Origin: Celeribacter baekdonensis B30
Lineage (GTDB): Bacteria; Pseudomonadota; Alphaproteobacteria; Rhodobacterales; Rhodobacteraceae
Assembly (NCBI RefSeq): GCF_000299875.1
Contig: NZ_AMRK01000008.1
Location: forward strand, 62,001-126,000
Direction: 5' to 3'
DNA length: 64,000 nt
Each line of letters starts with the position of its first letter. The first letter of the stretch is position 1. A model generated the notes under the pieces. That model was not told where the DNA came from. It was given only the letters and a program-made list of their open reading frames with translations, and ran no database searches. The position numbers were made by a program, and so were the translations under genes. Shown one piece after another: positions 15,033-23,760 of this stretch.

Positions 15033-17113
15033 GTGGCACGCTCCTGTCGTTTGGCGGCCAAGATCAGCGGCACGCACTGGTTCGGATCGTCATGGATTTT
15101 AACGCAATCAAGGCATTGAAAACATTCGTCATACTGGATTTCTCCGGTCTTTTTGATTGCGCCATAGCGGCATTTGACCCGGCACAATTGGCACGGGCTG
15201 CCGCAGGCCTCACGCCGGGCGATCCAATCGCGCCCACGCAACAGGCCGCCAATCGCCATGATCGCCCCCAAAGGGCAGACATATCGGCAAAACCCTTTGA
15301 AAAAGACGAGGCTCAGCCCCAGCCAAAACACGGCATAGGCGACGTAATACCACTCGCGGACGAAATAGACGGTGATGGCGGTTTTGAACGGCTCTATTTC
15401 GGCAGCTTTTTCGGCATAATCGGGGGCGGCGAATGTCACCGCGATGACCCCAAAGAGCGCCACATATTTAAATTTTTTCAACCGGTTGTCCCAGTCGTCC
15501 GAGACCTTGATCTGACGGATATTCAGGCGCTTTCCGACATGGTGGAGCAACTCCTGCATCGCACCAAACGGACAAAGCCAGCCGCAAAACAGCCCCCGCC
15601 CCCAAAGCACAAAACCAAGGATCGCCACCGCCCAGATCATCAGTGAAAACGGGTCATACAGCAGCACGGAAAACGAGCCTTGTCCAACGGCGGCGCGCAG
15701 GCTGGCCAGGACGGTGACAATCGACAATTGCCCCTGCCCCCACCAACCAATGAAAACGATGACAAAGGCCAATATCGTCAGGCGGATGGCGGTGAAACTG
15801 GGCCGCGCCGCAAGACGGGTCATGCCGGGCCCGACCAAAAGCAACAGCCCGGTCAGAACCACGGCCAAACCGATCAAATCCGCCCGCCGGTTAAGCGCCG
15901 CTTCGGCCCAGGCGGGCAGCGGTTTATGCGGCTTTGAGACCTCGAAAAACCGCTCCGGCGCGGCATAGGTCAGGGCGAAATGGGTGTCGCCCAAGCGCGG
16001 CTGAAAACTGCCATGGGCGCGCACGGTTTGCACCCGCAGTTCCCACTCTGAGATCGGATCAAAGCCCAAACGCCGGTCTGCCCGAAGGATCATCGCCACC
16101 CCGGCCTGTGGCACGTCGGGGGCCAATTCGACCAGCAAATCCGCATCGCGCAGCGCCACCGGCAAGCCCCCCTGCTCCGCCGATAGCCGGTCTGGCGCGG
16201 TGTTGCGCACGAAATCCTCGGAGACCAGACCATGCCGTCCCGCCTCCAACATCAGCAAAGGTTCCGCCTCAGGCGAGACCGCCAGGAAATGCTGTAGATC
16301 GCTCAGCGAGTCGTCGGACAACACCGCCCGCGCGACCGCAGGCGGGCCCAGATCCACCAGCCACAGATCCAGATAAAGCCCCTCTGGATCGGCCTGCACC
16401 TCCGGGTCATCATCGGCCCAAACCGTCCCGGCAAAGGCGGCGTCCACTTCGACATTGCTGACCCGCAACGGCTTGGCGATGCCCTGATCGACCAAATCCT
16501 GCCAAGTCAATGTTTCGCCATCGTCGGGCTTGGGCCGCGCGGGCGGCGTTTGTGCCAGACCTTGCATTTTGTCGCGCGCCACCGAAAGGGCCGCCGCCAA
16601 AAGGCTTTCATGGGCGATGCGCACACTGGCCGTCGCTTTGGTCACGCCATCCAAATAGACAAGGTCCGATCCGCCACCACCGCTGGCCCCGTAAGGCACG
16701 CCGACAACAAGGCTTTGGGTGATCGCAAGGCCTTTATATTGTTCAATAAACTCTCGAAACGGCGCTTCTCCAAGGCCAGACACAAACACCGGCTCACGTT
16801 GCGACACCAACCGCACATCCAAGAACACGCCGCTTGTGTCCATCAACACCAACATGTCGATCGGTGCGCCGGAGAACCCCGGCAAGGGCGCGAGCGGGCC
16901 GGTTTCGAACACATATCCGATCTCCGCACCACCCGAATTCAACAGCTGATACACGCCATTATCGGCGAGGCTTTCACCCAAGGCATAGGGCGGGATGATC
17001 ATCGCCTCGACCTCCGCGCGGGGCAAAGGATCGGGGGCCGCCGCCGAAACGTGCATCGGGGCAACCAGAACGGCGCAGAGAAAGGCCAGAATGAGGGCGT
17101 AACGTGTCATCAT
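15011..17113 (-). CDS. NosR-like transmembrane FMN-binding ferredoxin protein
   Basis: This is a 700-residue polytopic protein of the NosR/NirI family. A signal peptide (about 1-25) leads to a periplasmic FMN-binding domain; Asp155-Gly-Val-Thr-Lys-Ala-Thr161 matches the Dxx(S/T)xAT flavinylation motif, with Thr161 the likely FMN site. A large periplasmic region and about five or six membrane segments follow. Two Cys-x3-Cys-Pro motifs (CGWLCP and CRYVCP) lie between them, then a C-terminal cytoplasmic cluster of Cys residues for 4Fe-4S centres (CxxxCxxCxxxC and CxxCxxC). Such proteins move electrons across the membrane. The gene lies inside the alcohol dehydrogenase locus, overlaps apbE and has a locus-type motif about 40 bases before its start, so it may serve alcohol oxidation and not denitrification. 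Confidence 0.87.
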   Translation of the reverse strand: MMTRYALILAFLCAVLVAPMHVSAAAPDPLPRAEVEAMIIPPYALGESLADNGVYQLLNSGGAEIGYVFETGPLAPLPGFSGAPIDMLVLMDTSGVFLDVRLVSQREPVFVSGLGEAPFREFIEQYKGLAITQSLVVGVPYGASGGGGSDLVYLDGVTKATASVRIAHESLLAAALSVARDKMQGLAQTPPARPKPDDGETLTWQDLVDQGIAKPLRVSNVEVDAAFAGTVWADDDPEVQADPEGLYLDLWLVDLGPPAVARAVLSDDSLSDLQHFLAVSPEAEPLLMLEAGRHGLVSEDFVRNTAPDRLSAEQGGLPVALRDADLLVELAPDVPQAGVAMILRADRRLGFDPISEWELRVQTVRAHGSFQPRLGDTHFALTYAAPERFFEVSKPHKPLPAWAEAALNRRADLIGLAVVLTGLLLLVGPGMTRLAARPSFTAIRLTILAFVIVFIGWWGQGQLSIVTVLASLRAAVGQGSFSVLLYDPFSLMIWAVAILGFVLWGRGLFCGWLCPFGAMQELLHHVGKRLNIRQIKVSDDWDNRLKKFKYVALFGVIAVTFAAPDYAEKAAEIEPFKTAITVYFVREWYYVAYAVFWLGLSLVFFKGFCRYVCPLGAIMAIGGLLRGRDWIARREACGSPCQLCRVKCRYGAIKKTGEIQYDECFQCLDCVKIHDDPNQCVPLILAAKRQERATCPPNLS

Positions 17114-17150
17114 ATGATGACGCTAACGGCGCATGGGGCGGCGTTGAATA

Positions 17151-17162
17151 CGACCAAGGTCC
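17151..17162. promoter_or_regulatory. Candidate operator between the NosR-like gene and the permease gene
   Basis: CGACC-AA-GGTCC departs from a perfect CGACC-WW-GGTCG palindrome by one base. It lies about 40 bases before the minus-strand start at 17113 and 50 bases before the plus-strand start at 17212, the same geometry as the copies at 12412-12454. It supports placing the NosR/ApbE pair and the permease in one regulon with the dehydrogenase. Confidence 0.5.
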
Positions 17163-17211
17163 AGAGCGCCCTAGGACCCGGGCGGCGTTAGGATTGGTTC
17201 GGGAGGATTGG

Positions 17212-17991
17212 ATGCGACAGAAACGGATCATCATCGAACAGGCCGTGTCAAAAAGCGTGACCACTGGACTGTCTCTTGCGGCCCTGATCGGGCTTTGGTC
17301 TTTGGCCGCGTGGCACAAGGCGGACCCGGATATTTTGCCCTCGCCCCTGACCGTGCTGCGTGTCCTGGCCGATCTGATCACCTCCGGTACGCTCTGGCCG
17401 CAGATGCAGGCCACGATGATCCGCGTCGCCTTGTCCTTTGGCTTGGCGATGGGATTGGGGACGGTTTTGGGCATCGCACTTGGGCTGATGCCGCGTTTGG
17501 AGCGGGCGTTTGCGCCGTGGATCACAGTGTTTTTGAATCTTCCGGCGCTGGTGATCATCGTGTTGTGCTATCTCTGGATCGGCCTCAACGAGATCGCCGC
17601 CATCACTGCTGTGACACTGAACAAATTGGCGCAGGTGACGGTGACTTTGCGGGATGGGACGCGGGCGCGCGATCCGAAATTGGATGAAATGGCGCGGATT
17701 TACACAATGTCACTCAGCGCGCGCCTGCGGCATGTTTTAGGCCCACAACTCGCGCCCTATTTTGCCATTGCCGGGCGCAACGGGCTTGCGATGATTTGGA
17801 AAATCGTTCTCGTGGTCGAATTTCTGGGCCGCTCAAGCGGGATAGGCTTTAAAATTCACCTGCATTTTCAAAACTTTCAAACCGCCTATGTCTTGGCCTA
17901 TGCGCTCAGCTTTGTGGCCGTGATGTTGCTCATCGAGGTCGTGGTGATCCAGCGCTGGGAACGGGCGGCGGCACGGTGGCGGTCGGCCTAA
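17212..17991 (+). CDS. ABC transporter permease, NitT/TauT (SsuC) type
   Basis: This is a 259-residue inner-membrane protein with about six membrane segments. It has the EAA-like loop of importer permeases, visible in the region Lys-Leu-Asp-Glu-Met-Ala-Arg-Ile-Tyr near residue 160. It belongs to the SsuC/TauC class. No ATPase or binding protein is adjacent; the matching pair is at 5264-6912, on the same strand about 10 kb upstream. All three probably form one importer. The ATG at 17212 is chosen for GGGAGGA just upstream and for the start of the conserved part; the frame is open further upstream but that part overlaps the divergent promoter. It converges with the histidine kinase gene six bases downstream. 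Confidence 0.85.
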   Translation: MRQKRIIIEQAVSKSVTTGLSLAALIGLWSLAAWHKADPDILPSPLTVLRVLADLITSGTLWPQMQATMIRVALSFGLAMGLGTVLGIALGLMPRLERAFAPWITVFLNLPALVIIVLCYLWIGLNEIAAITAVTLNKLAQVTVTLRDGTRARDPKLDEMARIYTMSLSARLRHVLGPQLAPYFAIAGRNGLAMIWKIVLVVEFLGRSSGIGFKIHLHFQNFQTAYVLAYALSFVAVMLLIEVVVIQRWERAAARWRSA

Positions 17992-17997
17992 GGCGCC

Positions 17998-20220
17998 CTA
18001 AGGCGCTTTGAGCGGCGTCATCACAAAGGTCTCAAGATCCTTGGGGGCGATCGGTTTATAGAGGATTTTGATCTGCGCCGCCTGACAGGCCTGTCGCACG
18101 TCGCGCGACCGATTGGCGGTCACAAGACGGGTGGGCATGCGGCCGTATTTGGCCCAAAACGCTTCGATAAAGGCGATCCCGTTCATCCCCTCGCCCAGTT
18201 GATAATCCACCAACATCAAATCCGGCGTGACATCCAACTCCTCGACCAACGACAGTGCCTCTTCGCCGGTTTCAACACCGACCACAGCCACGCCCCATTT
18301 CTCCAGCAAAAGCGTGACGGCACGGCGCACATCGGCGTCGTTTTCGACCAAAAGCACCATCAACCCGCCAGGATGCTCCAGACTGGTCTGCTCAGGCAGA
18401 TAGGTCCCGGTCTTTTTCGCCACCCATTGTCGCGCCGGCGGCAGGTCGATGCCAAACACCGTGCCCTTGCCCACGACACTGTCCAGATGGATCGGATGGC
18501 CAAGCTGGGCACAGGCACGATCCACAATCGCCAGCCCAAGCCCCATCCCGACCGAGGCCGAAGCGGACACGCCCAGACGGTGAAATTCCTGAAACACCGC
18601 TTGGTGTTCGATTTCGGGGATGCCGGGGCCGGTGTCCCAGACCTGAAGCCGCACCCGGCCCGCGCCTTTGCGCCGTACACCGACCAAAACCCGTCCGACG
18701 TCGGTATAACGGATCGCGTTCGACATCAGGTTTTGCACGATCCGGCGCAGATAGGTCGGGTCGCTTTCGACGATCTGATCCGTCTGCACCACCCTTAAAT
18801 CAATGCCCTTGGCCTGCGCCGCCAACATGAACTCATCGCGCAACTGCGCCAACATCGGCGCAAGCGGCACGGGCATGATGTCCAAGGCCGAGCGCCCGGC
18901 CTCAAGTTTGGAGATGTCCAAAAGCGCCGAGAGGATATTTTCGACACTCTCCAGCGCGTTTTGTGCCTTGCCCAGAACCTTGCGGGTGTCGTCATCGCTC
19001 ACGCCATCTTCGGCGGAGGCAACAAAGAGTTTGGCGGCCGACAAGGGTTGCAATAGGTCGTGACTGGCCGCCGCGACAAAGCGCGAGCGCGCCGCGTTTG
19101 CCCGCTCGGCGCGGGCCAAGGCGTCCTCAAGATCGAGCGTGCGCGACATCACCCGCGCCTCCAACGTCTCGTTGGTCCGGGTCAATTCGGCCATCGCGCG
19201 CCGTTCCGCGGTCACATCCGTCACCGACATCACAAACCCGCCGTCCGGCAAATCCTCCGCCGAGACGACAAGAACCCGGCGATCCAAATGACGCATCTCA
19301 AAGGTGATCGGCACGCGCGGTGCCGTGCCATAGACCCAGGCCAAAAGCTCCTCTGGCGTCAATTGCCCACCCACGGCCAATTCGCCACTGACGCGCTGAT
19401 ACATGGCCTCAAAGCCTGCGCCCAATTGCAACTGCGTCATCGGCAGGCCCAGCAAATAACCCAGCCTTTGGTTGAACCCGGCCAACTGACAATTCTTGTC
19501 AAAAATACACACCCCAAGGGACACATGTTCCAAGGTGGCGCGGATCATTTGGGCCTGATCGTCCAGCATCCGCCCCCGCGTTTCGCGTTCGGTCAGCACC
19601 AGATCGGTCACGTCGGTCTGAAGGATCACCGTGCCGTCATCCGGGGTGCGGTGTTCGGAAATCTGAATCCAGCGATCCCCCACCACATGGACGTTAAACA
19701 CCACATGCCGATCCCGGTGCCGCTCAACCCGGCGCGAGGCCCAGGCATAGGCGTTGTCCGTCCCCGTCAGGTCGAGATACTCCGATGTGCTGACCATTTC
19801 GGCATAATCCGAAAAGCTGATACCCTGTTTCAAACGCGGCACAATGTCCGGCAAAAACATCGCAAAGCGCGAGTTGTAGAGCACCAACACATCGTCTTGA
19901 TCAAACAACGCAAACCCTTCGCGCACGGTCTCAATGGCATTGGCGAGATTGCGCTGTGCCACCTCCATTTTGCGATTGGCCTCGGCCAGTCGCGCATTGG
20001 AAACGTTGAGCAAATCCAGCGCATATTCCAAATCCGCCGTGCGTTGGCGGACCTGATCCTCCAACATCGCGGCACGCTGAAACTGCGCGTAGGCGGCGCC
20101 GTGTTCGTTTGAGCGCTGTTCGACTTGGCGCATCAACACATCGACGATTTTCAACAGCTTCTCGCGGGTTCGCTCGGAACTGTCCTCTGGGTTCAACAGG
20201 TTCTCAGAGAGCTGTGTCAT
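17998..20220 (-). CDS. Soluble PAS hybrid histidine kinase
   Basis: This 740-residue sensor kinase has no membrane segment, so it must sense a cytoplasmic signal or a partner protein. An N-terminal coiled coil (about 1-95) is followed by two PAS-like domains (about 95-210 and 225-340) joined by heptads. The HisKA H-box Ala-Ser-His387-Asp-Leu-Leu-Gln-Pro is of the class with Gln-Pro after the His. An HATPase domain follows, with Asn in Asn-Ala-Ile-Arg-Tyr and GxGLGL-like loops. The C-terminal receiver domain (about 625-735) has its Asp in Leu-Val-Asp-Tyr-Gln. The gene overlaps the FIST gene by four bases and is followed in function by the LuxR-type regulator encoded upstream. PQQ alcohol dehydrogenase loci of pseudomonads use comparable kinases. 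Confidence 0.9.
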   Translation of the reverse strand: MTQLSENLLNPEDSSERTREKLLKIVDVLMRQVEQRSNEHGAAYAQFQRAAMLEDQVRQRTADLEYALDLLNVSNARLAEANRKMEVAQRNLANAIETVREGFALFDQDDVLVLYNSRFAMFLPDIVPRLKQGISFSDYAEMVSTSEYLDLTGTDNAYAWASRRVERHRDRHVVFNVHVVGDRWIQISEHRTPDDGTVILQTDVTDLVLTERETRGRMLDDQAQMIRATLEHVSLGVCIFDKNCQLAGFNQRLGYLLGLPMTQLQLGAGFEAMYQRVSGELAVGGQLTPEELLAWVYGTAPRVPITFEMRHLDRRVLVVSAEDLPDGGFVMSVTDVTAERRAMAELTRTNETLEARVMSRTLDLEDALARAERANAARSRFVAAASHDLLQPLSAAKLFVASAEDGVSDDDTRKVLGKAQNALESVENILSALLDISKLEAGRSALDIMPVPLAPMLAQLRDEFMLAAQAKGIDLRVVQTDQIVESDPTYLRRIVQNLMSNAIRYTDVGRVLVGVRRKGAGRVRLQVWDTGPGIPEIEHQAVFQEFHRLGVSASASVGMGLGLAIVDRACAQLGHPIHLDSVVGKGTVFGIDLPPARQWVAKKTGTYLPEQTSLEHPGGLMVLLVENDADVRRAVTLLLEKWGVAVVGVETGEEALSLVEELDVTPDLMLVDYQLGEGMNGIAFIEAFWAKYGRMPTRLVTANRSRDVRQACQAAQIKILYKPIAPKDLETFVMTPLKAP

Positions 20221-21434
20221 CGTGTCTCTTCACTCTCAACCATGTTGGGTTTGCCTGTTGTTGGGGTGCTGCCGGGCGGGTAAATCGCCACGCCCGTGAA
20301 AGTTTGGTTGACATGGATCGACCCGATCTGTTCGCCATAGGTCGAAAACCCGCGCACGTTATGTTTGACCAAAAGCGCAGAAATTTCGGCGCTTTTTTGG
20401 CTGTTCCGAGCTTCGATGCGGCGAAAAATACAATCGCAAGCCAAAATCATCTCCGGTGTCGCGCCTTGCGACAGCCCCTCCAAAGCGCCTTTGAGATGGG
20501 TGGCCATATCCATCGGTTCGGCCAGCGTCAAAACCAAGCCCTCGTCAATCGCGGCAAAAAACGACATGTCGCCATTGGCCGCGACCGATTTGATCGCCCG
20601 CACATGTTGCTTGCCGCCGACGCGCACCACCACCGGATGTGCAGCAAAGACATTGTCATTCAAAAGCGCCGGATCACTGCCGATCAGACGGGCATACTCC
20701 GCCCCCGCAGGTTCGGCGTTGATCTCCTTGACGATGCGCGCATTCGGTTCCGCCGCCGTCACCACCATGCGTTTTTCGGTCGCACGCAAATGGTCGTAGG
20801 AAAACACCCGGACGGGGCAATCGGTGCGGAAAAACGTCAAAATCGCTGCGTTTTCAATGATATCCCGGCCATTGATGATAAAGGTCTCTTCGAACCGCGC
20901 ACCATCCCCCGCCGATCCGCCAAACAGCGGCACCGAGCCAAGCCCCGAGGCCAGTGCGGCGGTCAATTGATCCTCGCGTTCAGAGAGGCCATCAACCAAA
21001 AGCATGGCAAATTCATGGGTAAAATGCGGATAGCGGCGCGACAACAACTGCCGGGCGCGGATCAACCCGCCCATCAGGTCATGCGGCGTACAGGTTTTGA
21101 GATCCGACACCAAAAGCGTCTCCACCCCAAAATGTTCGACCGGAAAGGCCATGGCGACAATTTTGCCCTCGTCATAGCCCATCGAGGTCAATTCTCCCGC
21201 CGTCGAGCACCCCATCACCCGCCCCCAAGGGATCTCGGCCTTGAGGTTGCGCGCCAGCGCCACCCGGTCCGTTTCGGGTGAGAAAAACATCAAGACGATG
21301 GAAAACGGCCCCGGTCCAAGCCCTTTGATGATTTTGCGCACGGCTTCTGGATCATCGGCGTCCACTTCTGCGCGGCGCACCAGCGGGGCGGCCGACAGGT
21401 CGGTCATGTGTGGCGTTTGGCCATATGTGTGCAT
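20217..21434 (-). CDS. FIST domain sensory protein
   Basis: This is a 405-residue soluble protein with a FIST_N domain (about residues 35-225) and a FIST_C domain (about 245-380). FIST domains are predicted to bind small ligands and often sit beside signal-transduction proteins. The stop codon overlaps the kinase start codon (ATGA), so the two are translationally coupled, and a direct complex is likely. It may present a small molecule, such as an aldehyde or amino acid-like compound, to the kinase; the ligand is unknown. The ATG at 21434 is chosen because GGAGG lies seven bases upstream; the earlier in-frame ATG at 21446 overlaps that site. Confidence 0.88.
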   Translation of the reverse strand: MHTYGQTPHMTDLSAAPLVRRAEVDADDPEAVRKIIKGLGPGPFSIVLMFFSPETDRVALARNLKAEIPWGRVMGCSTAGELTSMGYDEGKIVAMAFPVEHFGVETLLVSDLKTCTPHDLMGGLIRARQLLSRRYPHFTHEFAMLLVDGLSEREDQLTAALASGLGSVPLFGGSAGDGARFEETFIINGRDIIENAAILTFFRTDCPVRVFSYDHLRATEKRMVVTAAEPNARIVKEINAEPAGAEYARLIGSDPALLNDNVFAAHPVVVRVGGKQHVRAIKSVAANGDMSFFAAIDEGLVLTLAEPMDMATHLKGALEGLSQGATPEMILACDCIFRRIEARNSQKSAEISALLVKHNVRGFSTYGEQIGSIHVNQTFTGVAIYPPGSTPTTGKPNMVESEETR

Positions 21435-21470
21435 TGGAACCTCCATCCCTTTCTCAAGGGTGGCGGAAAG

Positions 21471-22166
21471 TCAGCTTCCAGACAAGAGACTGTTGAAATT
21501 CGCTTCCTGCGCGATCAACACCGCCTGGGTACGGCTTTGCACGCCAAGTTTGCGCATGATCGCGGTGACATGGGCTTTGACCGTGGTTTCCGCGATAGTC
21601 AGCTCATAGGCGATTTGTTTGTTCATTTGCCCTTCGCAGATCAATTGCAAAATGCGCGCCTGTTGCCGGGTCAGATGCGACAGCCGGATCAGCGCATCTT
21701 CGCGTGCACTCAGCGGCATATTGGCATCGCCCTCCGAAAACGCGCCCTCGGGGGCATAAATCTCGCCACCTGCGATATGCTCAAAGGCTTTGCGAAAGGT
21801 TTCGCGGGTGGAATGTTTGGGCACAAACCCCGCCGCTCCCACCCGAATGGCCGAGCGCACCACCCGTGGTTCGGCCATGGACGACACGATCACAATCGGC
21901 GTCTGTGGACACATTTTGGTCAGTCGCACCAAACCGTCCAGCCCGTTGACATCCGGCAGGTTCAGGTCGAGCAAGATCACATCCGGTGCGTCGCCAACGG
22001 ACAGCCGTTCCAAGGCTTCCTCCAGCGCGCCCGCGGTGGCCACCGTTGCAATCCCGACCCCCGCCCGCAAGGTCATCGACAAAGCGTCGCAAAACAGCGG
22101 GTGGTCATCAACAATCAACGCTGTTTGAAAAGCACCTTCGACGCGAATGGGAGTCTTTTCGATCAT
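21471..22166 (-). CDS. LuxR/NarL-family response regulator
   Basis: This 231-residue regulator has an N-terminal receiver domain with Asp19-Asp20-Asp21... more precisely acidic residues at 20-21 and phospho-acceptor Asp67 in Leu-Leu-Asp-Leu-Asn, Ser96 and Lys117 at the usual positions. The C-terminal LuxR helix-turn-helix covers about 160-220 (Leu-Thr-Arg-Gln-Gln-Ala...Thr-Val-Lys-Ala-His). It is the first gene of a three-gene series with the FIST protein and the hybrid kinase and resembles ErbR/AgmR/FlhR-type regulators that control PQQ alcohol dehydrogenase genes. I infer that it binds the CGACC-WW-GGTCG motifs found between genes of this locus. Its own upstream region, 22167-22300, has no clear copy of that motif. 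Confidence 0.9.
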   Translation of the reverse strand: MIEKTPIRVEGAFQTALIVDDHPLFCDALSMTLRAGVGIATVATAGALEEALERLSVGDAPDVILLDLNLPDVNGLDGLVRLTKMCPQTPIVIVSSMAEPRVVRSAIRVGAAGFVPKHSTRETFRKAFEHIAGGEIYAPEGAFSEGDANMPLSAREDALIRLSHLTRQQARILQLICEGQMNKQIAYELTIAETTVKAHVTAIMRKLGVQSRTQAVLIAQEANFNSLLSGS

Positions 22167-22477
22167 GGGAAACCGCTTTCAGTTTGGGTCTGACCCGAGA
22201 TTAGCAAACAGTTAGCGCATTACAAATTGCCCAAAGGTCTATGTTGTCCCTTTGCGCCCCTCACGCTGCGGCGACACTCTCTGATGGGCTCAACTCAAGC
22301 CCGGATTACGCAGTTTAAACACAAGTTTGCGGTTTTCCTAAAACATTCCGAGCACGCACCAGATGCAAGAGCTGCTGCATTTTGCGCGTTTTCGCTCTAT
22401 CCTTACCCAGATCGCTATGTCACGCCGTTACAAGGGCCGCACCGCCTGATCGTGCCGTTCAACACAGGAGAAAGACG
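22167..22477. other. Intergenic promoter region between the response regulator and the amidohydrolase
   Basis: These 311 bases hold the divergent promoters of both genes. I see no RNA gene, no strong hairpin and no copy of the locus motif. A longer in-frame reading of the amidohydrolase begins at 22382, but CAGGAGA just before 22478 and homology favour the shorter start. Confidence 0.5.
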
Positions 22478-23749
22478 ATGTTTGATCTGATTGTGAAGGG
22501 CGGCACATTGCCGGATGGGCGTGTGGCGGATGTGGCTATACGGGGCGACCGGATTGCCGAGATTGCCCCCAATATCGAATTTGAAGCCCGCAAAGTGATC
22601 GACGCCGCGGGAGATTTGGTCTCACCACCGTTTGTTGATCCGCATTTTCATCTGGATGCCACCCTCTCCTTTGGCACGCCACGGGTGAATGCCTCGGGCA
22701 CTCTGTTGGAGGGGATCGGCCTTTGGGGCGAGCTGCGCGATGTTGCCACGGTGGACGACATGGTGGAGCGCGCATTGAGCTATTGCGACTGGGCCGCCTC
22801 GATGGGGCTTTTGGCAATCCGTTCGCATGTCGATACTACGCCCGATCATCTCAACACCGTCACGGCGATGTTGGAGGTGCGCGAAAAGGTCAAAGAGTAC
22901 ATTGACTTGCAACTCGTGGCCTTTCCGCAAGACGGGTTGTACCGATCCAAAACCGGACGCGACAATGTGATCCGGGCGCTGGATATGGGGGTCGATGTGG
23001 TCGGCGGCATCCCGCATTTTGAACGCACGATGGCCGATGGCACAGCCTCTTTGACCGATCTGTGCGAGATTGCCACCAAACGCGGCTTGCCCGTCGATAT
23101 CCATTGCGATGAGACCGACGATCCGATGAGCCGCCATATTGAAACGCTGGCCTATGAGACCACGCGACTTGGCTTGCAAGGCCGGGTGGCCGGCAGTCAT
23201 TTGACCTCGATGCATTCGATGGACAATTATTATGTGTCGAAACTTTTGCCTTTGATTGCCGAAGCCGAGATTTCCGCCATCCCAAACCCATTGATCAACA
23301 TCGTACTGCAAGGTCGCCATGACACATTCCCGAAACGGCGCGGCTTGACACGGGTCAAGGAAATGCAGGCCATGGGCATTCGCGTTGGCTGGGGGCAGGA
23401 TTGCGTCCTAGATCCATGGTATTCGCTGGGCACCGCCGATATGTTGGATGTCGCCTTTATGGGACTGCATGTGGCGCAGATGACCCATCCCGATGAGATG
23501 GCGCGCTGTTTCACCATGGTGACCGAGGACAATGCCGCGATCATGGGGCTTGCGGACTATGGTCTGCGCAAAGGGGCGCTGGCTTCTTTGGTGGTGCTGG
23601 ACGCCGCTTCCCCGATTGAGGCGCTGCGGTTGCGGCCCGCGCGTTTGGCGGTGATTGCCAAGGGCAAGGTCATTGCCCGCTCACCACGTGGCGATGCGAC
23701 CCTGTCTCTGCCCGGACGCGGCGCCACGGTGCGCCGTCGCCTTATATGA
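22478..23749 (+). CDS. Cytosine-deaminase-like metal-dependent amidohydrolase
   Basis: This 423-residue cytoplasmic enzyme aligns end to end with E. coli CodA. The metal ligands are present: His56-Phe-His58 in Pro-His-Phe-His-Leu-Asp, His209 in Ile-His-Cys-Asp-Glu, and Asp308. Glu212 should be the proton-shuttling acid and His241 lies at the catalytic His position. CodA has His-Asp-Asp at the active-site loop, but here it is Gln307-Asp308-Cys309, so the second Asp, which contacts the substrate ring, is Cys. The general reaction, hydrolytic deamination or amide hydrolysis of a small heterocycle, should be retained, but the substrate may not be cytosine. It stands alone between two minus-strand genes. 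The end is 11 bases from the convergent cyclase gene. Confidence 0.85.
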   Translation: MFDLIVKGGTLPDGRVADVAIRGDRIAEIAPNIEFEARKVIDAAGDLVSPPFVDPHFHLDATLSFGTPRVNASGTLLEGIGLWGELRDVATVDDMVERALSYCDWAASMGLLAIRSHVDTTPDHLNTVTAMLEVREKVKEYIDLQLVAFPQDGLYRSKTGRDNVIRALDMGVDVVGGIPHFERTMADGTASLTDLCEIATKRGLPVDIHCDETDDPMSRHIETLAYETTRLGLQGRVAGSHLTSMHSMDNYYVSKLLPLIAEAEISAIPNPLINIVLQGRHDTFPKRRGLTRVKEMQAMGIRVGWGQDCVLDPWYSLGTADMLDVAFMGLHVAQMTHPDEMARCFTMVTEDNAAIMGLADYGLRKGALASLVVLDAASPIEALRLRPARLAVIAKGKVIARSPRGDATLSLPGRGATVRRRLI

Positions 23750-23760
23750 ACACTCGGCAT

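Noticed and set aside
14133-17113. Nitrous oxide reductase (nos) cluster
   Set aside because: Only NosR-like and ApbE proteins are present; nosZ, nosD, nosF, nosY and nosL are missing from the window.
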